Source: Ciceribacter sp. L1K22 (lineage in GTDB: Bacteria; Pseudomonadota; Alphaproteobacteria; Rhizobiales; Rhizobiaceae). Taken from it: a DNA stretch of 64,000 bases. The stretch is taken from the NCBI RefSeq assembly GCF_017599385.1, contig NZ_JAGFPK010000002.1, positions 682,001-746,000 on the forward strand, given 5' to 3'. Under the pieces are notes generated by a model. That model did no database searches. It saw only the letters and a list, made by a program, of their open reading frames with translations, and was not told the origin of the DNA. The first letter of the stretch is position 1. Each line of letters begins with the position of its first letter. Of this stretch, positions 8,265-17,016 are shown piece by piece. A program made the translations under genes and the position numbers.

Positions 8265-9065
8265 TCATTTCGATTTGAGGAAGATGTCGAGACCGACGAG
8301 GCGGTCAAGCAGCGCGATCGCCAGACCGGCGCAGGCGATGAAGACCACCGAGATAGCGGCGAGATCCGGCGTGATGATCGAGCGGATGGAATTGTAGATC
8401 TGCACCGGCAGCGTGACGCTGCGGGCATCCACCAGAAGCAGGCTCACCAGAAACTCGTTGAGCGCCAGGATGAACATCAGCAGCGATCCGGTGATCACGC
8501 CCGGCAGGACCGCCGGCAGGGTGATGTAGAGGAAGCGCTGCAGCGGCGGCGCCCCGCAATTGGCGGCCGCCAGTTCAAGGTCGGGCGAAAGGTTGCTGGC
8601 GCTCGCCGTCACCGCCCAGATCATGAAGGGCAGGTTGATGACGCAACAGGCGATACCGAGCGGCCACAGCCGGCCGACCACGCCCATCTCGCCGAAGACG
8701 AGCATCATCCCGATGCCGGAGCCGATCAGCGGGATGGTGAACGGGAGGAGCAGGTAAACCTGGATCGTATTCGCAAAGCGTACCCGGTATTTCGCCAGCG
8801 CGATGCCGGCGAGCGTGCCGACGGGAATGGCGATTGCGGTACATATTGTGGCAACGATGAGGGATCGCACGAAGGCCTGTCGCAGGTCGGCCGCCTGCGC
8901 GATCTTGCTGTACCATTGCAATGACAAGCCATCCGGCGGGAAGGTAATGATGTTGCCGGCCGTAAACGATGCTCCGAGCACGACGATGGTCGGCGCCGAG
9001 AGCATGACGAGCGCTGTAGCGACGAAGGCCCAAAGCGTGATGGTCTTGCTGCGGCTGCCGGTCAT
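8265..9065 (-). CDS. ABC transporter permease, PotC type
   Basis: A protein of 266 residues with about six membrane segments and the ABC permease loop around LELAAANCGAPPLQRFLYITLPAVLPG, the usual EAA-type contact with the ATPase. The ATG at 9065 overlaps the stop of the preceding permease by four bases, so translation is coupled; a longer frame further upstream is only open sequence over the neighbour. Together with the other three components it makes a polyamine/opine-type (PotABCD, MOI family) importer. The solute is unknown. Confidence 0.9.
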   Translation of the reverse strand: MTGSRSKTITLWAFVATALVMLSAPTIVVLGASFTAGNIITFPPDGLSLQWYSKIAQAADLRQAFVRSLIVATICTAIAIPVGTLAGIALAKYRVRFANTIQVYLLLPFTIPLIGSGIGMMLVFGEMGVVGRLWPLGIACCVINLPFMIWAVTASASNLSPDLELAAANCGAPPLQRFLYITLPAVLPGVITGSLLMFILALNEFLVSLLLVDARSVTLPVQIYNSIRSIITPDLAAISVVFIACAGLAIALLDRLVGLDIFLKSK

Positions 9066-10006
9066 TTGCGCGTCTCCCCTAGAGCGAGCGTCCCGGCACC
9101 GAACAGGGTGAACACCACGCCGACCAGGATGGAGCCGACCGCCACAAGCAGCAGCGACAGCGTGGCGCCCAGTCCTTGGTCGGAGGTGCGGAAGAACTGG
9201 TCGTAAATCGCGTTGGCGATGAAATCTTGTGTCCCGCCGCCGAGAATGGCGGGAATGGCAAAATCGGTCAGCGACAGCGTCACGACAACGAGACCAGCAC
9301 CGACCAGCCCAGGACGGGAAAGAGGGAGCACGACATGGCGGAAGGTGCGGACCCAACCGGCGCCAAGCGATGCGGCGGCCGATTCCAGCTCGCTGGGGAT
9401 CGCCGTCAGCGCCGGCGCCAGCATCAGCACGGCGAATGGCAGCATGTACTGGACGAGACCGAAAAGCACCGCTGGGTAGTTGTAGAGGAGACGCATCGGC
9501 GGCACGCCGACAAGGCCAAGCGCTTCGTTGACCATGCCCTGGTTGCCGAGAATGATCAGCCAGCCGTAGGCCCGCACCACCTGGCCGATGAAGAACGGAA
9601 GAAACAGTGCAACGAGCAGAAACTTGCGCAGCGCGGAGGATGGTGTGCGCACCATCAGGTAGGCATAGGGAAAGGCGAACAGCAGCGTGATTGCCGTGAC
9701 GATCACCGATCCCATCAGGCTGCGGCCGGCAACGGTCGCAAAAAAGCTCTCCGTCAACGCCCGTTGGTAATTGGCGATCGTATAGTTCTCCGACATCAGG
9801 AAGGTCGTTGTATCGAGCGTCCTCAAACTGGTGTCGCCGATCTGGAAAAGACCGAGCACAAGCAGACCCACCAGCACCACCGCAGGCAGCAGCATGAGGT
9901 ATGGAAGGCCTCGTTGAAAGCTCGACGGCCAGATCATGGCCGCAAGGCGTTCAAGCACATCCATGACGCGCCACGTCAGGGGATATGCGGCACGGGGAGC
10001 GCGCAT
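9062..10006 (-). CDS. ABC transporter permease, PotB type
   Basis: A protein of 314 residues with an N-terminal cytoplasmic stretch, about six transmembrane helices and the permease motif LESAAASLGAGWVRTFRHVVLPLSRPG. GAGGA stands before the ATG at 10006. It follows the binding-protein gene after 121 bases that contain a stable hairpin, and overlaps the second permease by four bases. The heterodimer of this and the 8265-9065 protein would form the channel of the transporter. Confidence 0.9.
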   Translation of the reverse strand: MRAPRAAYPLTWRVMDVLERLAAMIWPSSFQRGLPYLMLLPAVVLVGLLVLGLFQIGDTSLRTLDTTTFLMSENYTIANYQRALTESFFATVAGRSLMGSVIVTAITLLFAFPYAYLMVRTPSSALRKFLLVALFLPFFIGQVVRAYGWLIILGNQGMVNEALGLVGVPPMRLLYNYPAVLFGLVQYMLPFAVLMLAPALTAIPSELESAAASLGAGWVRTFRHVVLPLSRPGLVGAGLVVVTLSLTDFAIPAILGGGTQDFIANAIYDQFFRTSDQGLGATLSLLLVAVGSILVGVVFTLFGAGTLALGETRK

Positions 10007-10087
10007 GTTACCGATCCTCAGGCAGGCCCAGAGAAAGCGCGAAGCGACTTTGCATACGGACCGCGTATCAATTCATCTTGCAAAGGG

Positions 10088-10117
10088 TGCCCGCCGCCAG
10101 AGGGGAAGCGGCGGGCA
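10088..10117 (-). terminator. Intercistronic hairpin after the binding-protein gene
   Basis: TGCCCGCCGC and GCGGCGGGCA form a perfect 10-bp GC-rich stem around a 10-base loop, between the stop of the solute-binding protein and the first permease. There is no clear T-run. Hairpins at this position usually protect the upstream mRNA end or give partial termination, so binding protein is made in excess over membrane parts. Confidence 0.6.
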
Positions 10118-10127
10118 GGCAGGACCA

Positions 10128-11243
10128 TCAGCCCTGCATGATTTCCTTGAACTTGGCGAACCACTGGCTCTCGTTCTCGACCTGAACCTTGGCGGAGATG
10201 CGGATCAGGTGTTTGAAGTCCTCTTCCGTCGTCGGATAGGAGGGGTCGCCAACGAGATCGGCCGGCGGAGTGATGCCGGGTATGACGCCGGGCAGACCAA
10301 GGCCGTCAAGCCATATCTGCTGGGCTTCCTTCGTCAGGGCATGATTGATGTATTGCTTGGCCCAGTAGAGTTCGTTTTCCGGCAACCCCTTCGGAATCCA
10401 CAGACCGTCGGTATCGAACTTGGCGCCCTCCTCCGGGACGACCCAGGCGATGTCGATGCCGTTCTTCTTGGCTTCGCGCGCATTGGTCGAGATGGTGCAG
10501 GCGGCATCGATTTCGCCGTTCTGGAACCAGGTCGTGAAATCCGGATCCTCGCCGAGCAGAGGCTGCTGCTCCTTGATTTTCGCGATGAAGTCCCAGGCAG
10601 GCTGCATGTTGTCCGGGATATCTTCCAGTTTGCCACCACCGGCGACCTGAGCCGGGAAGTGGAAGCCGATGCCATCATTGTAGAGCGCGATGCGGCCCTT
10701 GAGCTTCGGATCGAGCAAATCCTTCCAGGACTTCGGCGGACCGTCCGGGAACGCCGACGGACGATAGGCGAGCACATAGACATAACCGTAAGTGTTGACG
10801 ATCGGATAGCCGTCGAGGCCGACCGGCTTGGCGAGATCGGTGGCATCCTTGAGGTTCGGCAGGTCCGACAGGTCCTCGGTGACACCGCGCAGCGCCGACT
10901 TGGTGGCGTTGGTCGTCGTATCCCAGTTGATATGGATTGGCGGAACGCGACCCTGGGCGACCGCGGCCCAGACCTTCGGCTGGATTTCATTGTCTTCCGT
11001 CAGGTCGTGACGAACGGCAATGCCCGTCGCCTTGGTGAAGCTGTCGGAGACGCCGGCCTTCAGCGCGTCGACCCAGCTGCCACCCCAGGCGCGGACGATG
11101 ATTTCGGCCGGCTTTTCCGGCTCCTGCGCGAACGCGCGGCTGACACCGAGGGTCGACAGGCCCGCCGAAGCACCGGCTGCGGCCATCGACGCCAGCAGCG
11201 TGCGGCGACGCATTTGCGCGGACAGGAATTTTTCATGCGACAT
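10128..11243 (-). CDS. ABC transporter solute-binding protein, PotD type, Tat signal
   Basis: A protein of 371 residues. The N-terminus MRRRTLLASMAAAGASAG with a following AFAQ-E cleavage site is a twin-arginine (Tat) export signal. The mature part begins EIIVRAWGGSWVDALK, typical of polyamine/thiamine/opine-type periplasmic binding proteins (SBP_bac_8 group). GAGGAG precedes the ATG at 11243. It lies 34 bases after the ATPase gene. Ligand residues cannot be read with confidence, so polyamine, opine or another cation-like compound remain possible. Confidence 0.9.
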   Translation of the reverse strand: MSHEKFLSAQMRRRTLLASMAAAGASAGLSTLGVSRAFAQEPEKPAEIIVRAWGGSWVDALKAGVSDSFTKATGIAVRHDLTEDNEIQPKVWAAVAQGRVPPIHINWDTTTNATKSALRGVTEDLSDLPNLKDATDLAKPVGLDGYPIVNTYGYVYVLAYRPSAFPDGPPKSWKDLLDPKLKGRIALYNDGIGFHFPAQVAGGGKLEDIPDNMQPAWDFIAKIKEQQPLLGEDPDFTTWFQNGEIDAACTISTNAREAKKNGIDIAWVVPEEGAKFDTDGLWIPKGLPENELYWAKQYINHALTKEAQQIWLDGLGLPGVIPGITPPADLVGDPSYPTTEEDFKHLIRISAKVQVENESQWFAKFKEIMQG

Positions 11244-11277
11244 GACTAGATTCTCCTCTGGCTGGACCTTCTCGGGG

Positions 11278-12411
11278 TCATTTTTGAAAGACATGCATAT
11301 CCCTTGCATTCCAGCCGAGACGAACCTCGTCGCCAGGACCGAACTGCAAATGCGATTCCGGATCATGGTCGAAGACGCGCATCAGTGCGTCAGCCAGTCC
11401 CGGAACCCGGATTTCGTAAACCACGCGCTCACCCTCGAAGATGCAGTCGACGACCTGCCCGTCGACGACGATCTCGAGACCGTCGAGACGGCCGCCCTTC
11501 GGTGCGATACGGATTTGCTCGGCGCGCACCGCTCCGGCACACACGGCGCCGAGCACGAGCGCGGCATCGGCGACGACACCCGAAAGACGCATGCCGTTCG
11601 CCTCGAGTGAGACATTACGCTCTGCAAGATCGACAACCTTGCCTTCGATGAAATTGGTCACGCCGATGAAGTTTGCGACGAAGGCATTGCTTGGCGCGCG
11701 ATAAGCGTCGATCGGCCGCGCCTTCTGCTGGATTTCGCCGCCGCTCATGACGATGATCTCGTCCGACACCACCAGCGCCTCGCGCTGGTCGTGGGTCACA
11801 TTGATTGTCGTCACGCCGAGCTCCTTCTGGATGCGGCGGAACTCAAGCTGCATTTCCTCTCGCAGCTTGCGGTCGAGTGCCGCGAGCGGCTCGTCAAGGA
11901 GCAGCAGGTCCGGCTCGAACACGAGGGCGCGCGCGATCGCGACGCGCTGCTGCTGGCCGCCGGAGAGTTCGTTAATCCGCCGGCCGCCATAGCCGCCGAG
12001 GCGCACGAGATCGAGATAGCGCTCGACCTTTGCCGGAATTGTGCGCGCATCGTGGCGGCGCATCTTGAGCGGAAACGCAACGTTTTCGGCCGCCGTCATA
12101 TGCGGAAAGAGCGCCAGCTTCTGGAACACCATGCCGATCGCCCGCTTGTGCGGCGGCACGGCACTCACCGGCTGGCCATTGATGAAGATCTCGCCCGATG
12201 TAGGCCTGTCGAAGCCGGCGATCATGCGCAGAAGCGTTGTCTTGCCCGAACCGGAAGGACCAAGGATCGTCAGGAACTTGCCCTTCGGCAGATCGAACGA
12301 GGCGCTGCGAACCGCATGCACGTCACCGAAAACCATGCCGACATTCTGAACAGAAACAGCAATCTGGCTGGCCGGCTGGACCGGATGAAGGCTGGCTGAA
12401 ACGGCGCCCAT
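11278..12411 (-). CDS. ABC transporter ATP-binding protein, PotA type
   Basis: A protein of 377 residues. Walker A GPSGSGKT (51-58), signature LSGGQQQR, Walker B LLLLDEPLAALD and the switch NVTHDQ are intact; the C-terminal 100 residues fit the TOBE regulatory domain of polyamine-type ATPases. AAGGGA precedes the ATG. It is the first gene of the operon that runs down to 2605, so the operon promoter lies in 12412-12713, where a HutC-like palindrome is found. It energises the two permeases at 8265-10006. Confidence 0.93.
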   Translation of the reverse strand: MGAVSASLHPVQPASQIAVSVQNVGMVFGDVHAVRSASFDLPKGKFLTILGPSGSGKTTLLRMIAGFDRPTSGEIFINGQPVSAVPPHKRAIGMVFQKLALFPHMTAAENVAFPLKMRRHDARTIPAKVERYLDLVRLGGYGGRRINELSGGQQQRVAIARALVFEPDLLLLDEPLAALDRKLREEMQLEFRRIQKELGVTTINVTHDQREALVVSDEIIVMSGGEIQQKARPIDAYRAPSNAFVANFIGVTNFIEGKVVDLAERNVSLEANGMRLSGVVADAALVLGAVCAGAVRAEQIRIAPKGGRLDGLEIVVDGQVVDCIFEGERVVYEIRVPGLADALMRVFDHDPESHLQFGPGDEVRLGWNARDMHVFQK

Positions 12412-12713
12412 GGCATTCCCTTGTCATGCTCCGTCAAACGGACAATGCCGCCGAGAAGCTCCCCTTACCCTGCCCGGCAGCGATTAATCCGCCAGGTCCT
12501 GCGTTAACTTGTCTATACATATTCATACAAGTACCGTCAACCGAACCTGCGTATTTTTTGCGCCGCAAACTTTGGTGCCTAATATTTGTGCAGTCGCGAA
12601 AAAGATAGACTGCGCCCGATCAGTCTCGCCGGCTGACAGTTGAAAAGCAAGCAAGCTGTGCGGGAGTTCCATGCCATATAAACTGCCGGTAGGGTGCGGG
12701 AGACGCCGCCTGA
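12412..12713. promoter_or_regulatory. Promoter region of the long minus-strand operon
   Basis: About 300 bases lie between the SDR stop (12714) and the ATPase start (12411), both on the minus strand. The section 12500-12600 is AT-rich and holds the palindrome at 12507-12532. I see no convincing small gene here. Confidence 0.5.
12507..12532. promoter_or_regulatory. HutC-type operator candidate upstream of the ABC operon
   Basis: ACTTGT and ACAAGT are exact inverted arms around a 14-base AT-rich core that contains CTATACATAT. The shape resembles the TTGTATATACAA-like operators of HutC-family repressors (family knowledge). It sits about 95 bases upstream of the ATPase start codon. Related sequences recur at 13539 and 16976. 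Confidence 0.6.
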
Positions 12714-13481
12714 TCAGATCGACGCCAGATAACCGCCGTCAACCGGGATACAATGGCCGGTGATGTAGGCCGCGGCGTCGCTGCAGAGGAAGACGGCGAC
12801 GCCGCCTATGTCACTCTCCGTGCCGAAACGACGCTGGGGAATCTTCTCCAGCATCCGCGACTGCCATTCCTCGTTCTCGTAGAAGACCTCGGTCATCGCT
12901 GTCCGGAAATACCCGGGCGCAATGGCATTGACGCGTATATCATGCGCCGCCCATTCGGTCGCCAGCGCACGTGTCACGCCGAGCAATCCGGACTTCGAGG
13001 CGCCATAAGGCACCGCGGTCGGAATGCCGACATAGGACGTCAGCGAGCAAAGATTGACGATCGCGCCCCCGCCCGTGTCAGCCATGATGCGACCAGCTGC
13101 CTGAGCGCAGAAAAACGCACCCTTCAGATTGGTCGAGAGGATCTGCTCCCAAAGCGCTTCGTCCACGTCAAAGGATGGCCGGACATTCTCGAAGCCGGCG
13201 TTGTTGATCAGGATATCGAGGCCGCCCAGCGCCTCCGCCGCCGCCTTCGTAACGCTTGCGCAGGCCTCGACGTCGCGCACGTCCTGGGCAAGCGTCACGG
13301 CGCGCCTGCCGGCCTTTTCGATCAGCGTACGGGTCTCGGCCAATCCCTCAACCGTCCGCGCGGTGACCGCCACATCGGCACCGGCCTCGGCAAGGGCGCG
13401 CGCGATCGACTGGCCGATACCGCGACTGGCGCCTGTTACGAGGGCACGGCGGCCGGAAAGGTCAAAGATGGGACGGGACAT
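12714..13481 (-). CDS. Short-chain dehydrogenase/reductase (SDR)
   Basis: A classical SDR of 255 residues: TGASRGIG cofactor motif (16-23), NNAG (93-96), Ser146, Tyr159 and Lys163 (YGASK) as the catalytic set, and a C-terminal GHCIPVDGGY. An NAD(P)H-dependent alcohol/ketone conversion is certain in type but not in substrate. AAGGAG precedes the ATG at 13481. It diverges from the HisC-like gene, with a HutC-like palindrome between them, and points the same way as the ABC operon; it may share that regulon. Confidence 0.88.
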   Translation of the reverse strand: MSRPIFDLSGRRALVTGASRGIGQSIARALAEAGADVAVTARTVEGLAETRTLIEKAGRRAVTLAQDVRDVEACASVTKAAAEALGGLDILINNAGFENVRPSFDVDEALWEQILSTNLKGAFFCAQAAGRIMADTGGGAIVNLCSLTSYVGIPTAVPYGASKSGLLGVTRALATEWAAHDIRVNAIAPGYFRTAMTEVFYENEEWQSRMLEKIPQRRFGTESDIGGVAVFLCSDAAAYITGHCIPVDGGYLASI

Positions 13482-13538
13482 GACGGCTCCTTGTTTCGAG
13501 TTCCCCGGCAGAAATCACAGCATTTTCGGAATGTCATG

Positions 13539-13556
13539 TCTATACATATATACAGA
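13539..13556. promoter_or_regulatory. HutC-type operator candidate between SDR and aminotransferase genes
   Basis: The 18-base element starts TCTATACA and ends TATACAGA, an imperfect palindrome sharing GTCTATACATAT with the site at 12507-12532. It lies in the divergent promoter region, so one repressor could control both genes. An in-frame ATG at 13557 directly follows it. Confidence 0.55.
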
Positions 13557-13613
13557 ATGACAATCCCGGCCTATGATTACGACCTCGCAAATGCACCTCA
13601 TGGAGACTGCAAA

Positions 13614-14726
13614 ATGGCAAACCCTTCAAGCCCTGTCCGGGAGGAAATCCGCTCCATCGCCGCCTACAATGCCGGGCTGACGCTGGAAGAGGTGCGGGCA
13701 AAGTACAGGGTCGACGACATCGCCAAGCTCGGTTCGAACGAAAACCCGCTCGGTCCGTCGCCAAGGCTGCGCGGGCTCTTTCCCGACATCGGCGAACTGG
13801 CCCGGCTCTATCCGGATCCGCAGGGTCGCGCGCTACGGAACCGGCTTGCCACCGATTTCAGCGTCGATGATGGTCAGGTCATCCTGGGCAACGGCTCGGA
13901 AGATCTGATCGGCGTCATCTGCCGCTCGGTCGTTCGGCCCGGCGACACCGTGGCGACGCTTTATCCCTCCTTTCCCCTGCATGAAGATTATACGACCCTG
14001 ATGGGCGGCAAGATCGAGCGGGTCACCGTTACCGAAGACCTCACAATCGACATGGACGCGCTCCTGGATGCCGTTTCCCGCAAGCCTCGGATGCTGATGT
14101 TCTCGAATCCGATGAACCCGGTTGGCTGCTGGCTGTCACCCGCGGAACTGTCTAGGGTCATCGCCGCCCTCGATCCGGAAACGCTCATGGTCGTCGACGA
14201 GGCCTATGCCGAGTATGCCGCCGGCGAGGACTATCCGGACGCGGTCGCCATGCTGAAGGATTGCGGTCGCAACTGGGTGGTGCTGCGAACCTTCTCAAAG
14301 GCTTTCGGGCTGGCCGGCCTACGCATCGGCTACGGCATTGTCAGTGACGCAAGCCTCTGCGACTTCTTCAACCGCGCCCGGACACCCTTCAACACAAATG
14401 CCATCGCACAGGCATCCGCCCTTGCCGTGCTCGACGATCACGAACATCTGCGACACTCACTCGAGCTTGCGCTGACGGAACGAGCGCGTGTCCGGGCTGC
14501 GGTGACGTCATTAGCTTATCGGATCGCACCGTCGAAATGCAACTTCCTGTTCATCGACATGCGGGCGGACGCTTCCCAGGTGGCAGAGGCCCTGCTCCGG
14601 CAAGGCGTCATCGTCAAGCCCTGGAAGCAACCGGGCTTCGAAAGCTTCATCCGGGTCAGCATCGGTTCGCGCAAGGAAAACGACCAGTTCCTCCAAGCAT
14701 TGGCGGCGCTGGACGACCCGGCCTGA
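13614..14726 (+). CDS. HisC-like pyridoxal-phosphate aminotransferase
   Basis: A class I/II aminotransferase of 370 residues, the length of histidinol-phosphate aminotransferases. SNENPLGPSP (41-50), SNPMNPVG (164-171), VVDEAYAEY and the Schiff-base Lys229 in RTFSKAFGLAGLRIGY are present. GGAG lies before the ATG at 13614; an upstream in-frame ATG at 13557 is possible but touches the palindrome. It stands apart from histidine biosynthesis genes and next to hut and to a HisD paralogue, so a catabolic amino transfer is plausible, but the substrate is not known. It ends convergent to hutC with six bases between. Confidence 0.85.
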   Translation: MANPSSPVREEIRSIAAYNAGLTLEEVRAKYRVDDIAKLGSNENPLGPSPRLRGLFPDIGELARLYPDPQGRALRNRLATDFSVDDGQVILGNGSEDLIGVICRSVVRPGDTVATLYPSFPLHEDYTTLMGGKIERVTVTEDLTIDMDALLDAVSRKPRMLMFSNPMNPVGCWLSPAELSRVIAALDPETLMVVDEAYAEYAAGEDYPDAVAMLKDCGRNWVVLRTFSKAFGLAGLRIGYGIVSDASLCDFFNRARTPFNTNAIAQASALAVLDDHEHLRHSLELALTERARVRAAVTSLAYRIAPSKCNFLFIDMRADASQVAEALLRQGVIVKPWKQPGFESFIRVSIGSRKENDQFLQALAALDDPA

Positions 14727-14732
14727 AGCTCG

Positions 14733-15461
14733 TCAACGCGAGGCGGGCGTGAATCGGGCGACGAGGGCATGCGTGTCGCCCGGATATGTCAGACGGACTT
14801 GCGTGATCGGCCCAAGCCCACTCCAGGTGCGCCGCTCGACGACAAGGCAGGCAGCTCCCTTGGTTATGCCGAGCATCGCGCCGATCTCGGTCGAGGCGGC
14901 AACGGCACGAATGCGGTGTTCGGCCGTGCTCCAGGGCACTTGTCGGACCAACCATTGTCCGGGGGGATGAGCCGTAAAATCGGCACTTTCCGCCTCGGGC
15001 ACGTTGGCGAGGTTGATGAGCCGCTCCTCGATGCAGAACTGTCGCGTCCCGGCAAAGTGGATGCAGGTCATCGACAGCACCCGCGTCCCCGGCGAAACCT
15101 CCAGAAGCCGGACATCGGCGGCGTCCGCCTTTCGTATCCCGCTCCGTTTCAACACGAACGAATACGGAAGATTCAGCGACTTCACCTCCGCCTCGATATC
15201 GTTGATCTCAAGAACGGCGGACTGTGCCTGCGGCTGCGTCACGAAACTGCCGAGTTTCTTGCGACGCTCGATCAGCCCGGCCTTGGCGAGCTGCGTCATC
15301 ACCTTGTTCACCGTCATCCGGGAACAGCCGTACTGCGCGGCCAGATCGACCTCAAACGGCAAGCGATGCCCCGGCGGCCAGTCGCCGGACACGATCTTGC
15401 CCTCGATATCGTTCAGGATGCGCTGATGCAGGGTCGAGTCCCGGCTGATGATGTCCACCAC
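14733..15461 (-). CDS. hutC: Histidine utilisation repressor, GntR/HutC type
   Basis: A protein of 242 residues: GntR winged helix (about 12-75, LPFEVDLAAQYGCSRMTVNKVM) and UTRA effector domain (about 90-235) with the terminal RTWSGLGPITQVRLTYPGD segment of HutC proteins. The start is GTG at 15461, with a second GTG next to it; no strong ribosome site is seen. It lies 87 bases after hutF on the same strand, so hutF-hutC is probably one operon. HutC proteins release DNA on binding urocanate (family knowledge). Likely targets are the palindromes at 16976, 13539 and 12507. Confidence 0.88.
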   Translation of the reverse strand: MVDIISRDSTLHQRILNDIEGKIVSGDWPPGHRLPFEVDLAAQYGCSRMTVNKVMTQLAKAGLIERRKKLGSFVTQPQAQSAVLEINDIEAEVKSLNLPYSFVLKRSGIRKADAADVRLLEVSPGTRVLSMTCIHFAGTRQFCIEERLINLANVPEAESADFTAHPPGQWLVRQVPWSTAEHRIRAVAASTEIGAMLGITKGAACLVVERRTWSGLGPITQVRLTYPGDTHALVARFTPASR

Positions 15462-15548
15462 GTTTCGCCGCTTTCGCTTTGAGCCTCACGCTCCTGTAGC
15501 GCAGCATCGGCCTCGGCCGAAGGGAAATATTCACGTCACCTGCGGCCG

Positions 15549-16901
15549 TCAATCGGCGACCAGGTCGGCCATCGCTACACGGAACCGGTCGACGATCTCT
15601 TCTCGCCTCACATGCCGTCCGCCCTCGACCTGCTTGCGACCGCCAGCCCAGACGGCGTCCACCGCGATGCCGCCGGCAAAGATCCAGTGATCGAGCAGCC
15701 GGTCACCCTCGACATGCGGCGCCCCGGACGCATCGAGCGCAACGATGTCGGCATCGCCGCCGACCTTGAGACCGGTCGCGGACTGCAGCGCCGCATTGCC
15801 GCCAATTCGGGCCACATCGAAAAGCTTGCGCCCGGTCGATCCGCCGGGATCGACGATCACGTTACGGGCTCGGCGGGTCAGCCGCTGCGAATACTCCAGA
15901 ACCCGCAACTCCTCGGGCAACGATATCAGGACATTGGAATCGGACCCGACGCCAAATCGTCCTCCTTCGCTCAGGAAGAGCGGCGCGTTGAACACCCCAT
16001 CGCCGAGATTGGCTTCGGTGATCGGGCAGAGCCCCGCGACCGCGCCGCTTTGTGCCATCCGCCGCGTCTCGTCATCCGTCATATGGGTCGCATGGATAAG
16101 GCACCAGCGATCGTCGATAGGCATGTTGTCCAACAGCCACTGAACCGGTCGTGCACCTGAAAAAGCAAGGCTGTCCTCCACCTCCTTCACCTGTTCGGCC
16201 ACATGGATATGCACGGGACCGGTTCCGGCAAGCGGCAGGAGTGCACGTAGTTCCTCCGCGGTCACAGCTCTCAGGCTGTGCGGTGCTATGCCGAGCACTC
16301 CGCCGGGAAGCTTGCCGATCAGCGCCGAACACCTTTCCATCAGCCGGCCGTAACTCTCCGGCGAATGAATGAAGCGCCGCTGCCCCTCGATCGGCGGCAA
16401 CCCGCCAAATCCGGAATGGGCGTAGAAGACAGGCAGAAGTGTCAGTGCGATTCCGGTGTCGGCCGACGCTGCCGCGATACGGCCAGCCATTTCGGCGATG
16501 TCCGCGTAATGGCCTCCATCCCGGTCATTATGCAGATAATGAAACTCCCCGACCCGCGAATAGCCGGCCTCCAGCATTTCCATGTAGAGCTGGGCCGCCA
16601 CCGCCTCGACATGATCGGGCGTCATGTTCAAGGCGAAACGATACATGGTGGTGCGCCAGCTCCAGAAGCTGTCGTCTGCCGGCCCCCGCGTTTCGGCAAG
16701 ACCCGCCATCGCCCGCTGGAACGCATGGCTGTGGAGATTCGACAGGGCTGGCACGACGACCGCCCGGCGATCATCACCCGGCTCGGCATCGACATCCGTC
16801 ACGATCGCCGCGATCCGCGCGCCATCGATGGCAATCCTTACATTGCCGGCCCAGCCGTCGGTCAAAAGTGCGGACTTCGCATGGATCGTGATCACGGGCA
16901 T
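15549..16901 (-). CDS. hutF: Formimidoylglutamate deiminase
   Basis: A protein of 450 residues of the amidohydrolase superfamily. Metal and active-site segments [30 protein letters not shown] and GVGSDSN are visible in the proper order. HutF deiminates N-formimino-L-glutamate to N-formyl-L-glutamate, the fourth step of the five-step histidine route, and HutG (19813-20622) completes it. It is divergent from hutI, with the perfect palindrome at 16976-16987 in the shared promoter region, and is followed by hutC. Confidence 0.94.
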   Translation of the reverse strand: MPVITIHAKSALLTDGWAGNVRIAIDGARIAAIVTDVDAEPGDDRRAVVVPALSNLHSHAFQRAMAGLAETRGPADDSFWSWRTTMYRFALNMTPDHVEAVAAQLYMEMLEAGYSRVGEFHYLHNDRDGGHYADIAEMAGRIAAASADTGIALTLLPVFYAHSGFGGLPPIEGQRRFIHSPESYGRLMERCSALIGKLPGGVLGIAPHSLRAVTAEELRALLPLAGTGPVHIHVAEQVKEVEDSLAFSGARPVQWLLDNMPIDDRWCLIHATHMTDDETRRMAQSGAVAGLCPITEANLGDGVFNAPLFLSEGGRFGVGSDSNVLISLPEELRVLEYSQRLTRRARNVIVDPGGSTGRKLFDVARIGGNAALQSATGLKVGGDADIVALDASGAPHVEGDRLLDHWIFAGGIAVDAVWAGGRKQVEGGRHVRREEIVDRFRVAMADLVAD

Positions 16902-16975
16902 CCTCTCCGTTTCGCCAGCGCCACTATGCCTCGCGCATCACTGGCATCAAATTTCGTCTTGCCAAGTTTTCCGTT

Positions 16976-16987
16976 ATGTATATACAT
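16976..16987. promoter_or_regulatory. hutC operator: HutC operator candidate between hutF and hutI
   Basis: ATGTATATACAT is a perfect 12-base palindrome located between the divergent hutF and hutI genes, 30 bases before the chosen hutI start. It matches the core of known HutC sites and is similar to the palindromes at 12507 and 13539. A bound repressor would cover both divergent promoters. Confidence 0.65.
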
Positions 16988-17016
16988 GTTTTCAAGAAAT
17001 GAAAGGGTCAAGACAA

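Noticed and set aside
7431..8924. Plus-strand open frame of 497 codons antisense to the HisD-like gene and permease
   Set aside because: The minus strand carries two conserved families in this stretch; the antisense frame has no domain and no ribosome site.
12753..13613. Long in-frame extension upstream of the HisC-like gene, which would make a 657-residue protein
   Set aside because: It runs antisense through the SDR gene and has no family features; the ATG at 13614 with GGAG gives a normal-length aminotransferase.
16624..17016. Upstream extension of hutI to 16624
   Set aside because: It overlaps hutF on the opposite strand and crosses the operator; the start at 17017 has a ribosome site and gives normal HutI length.
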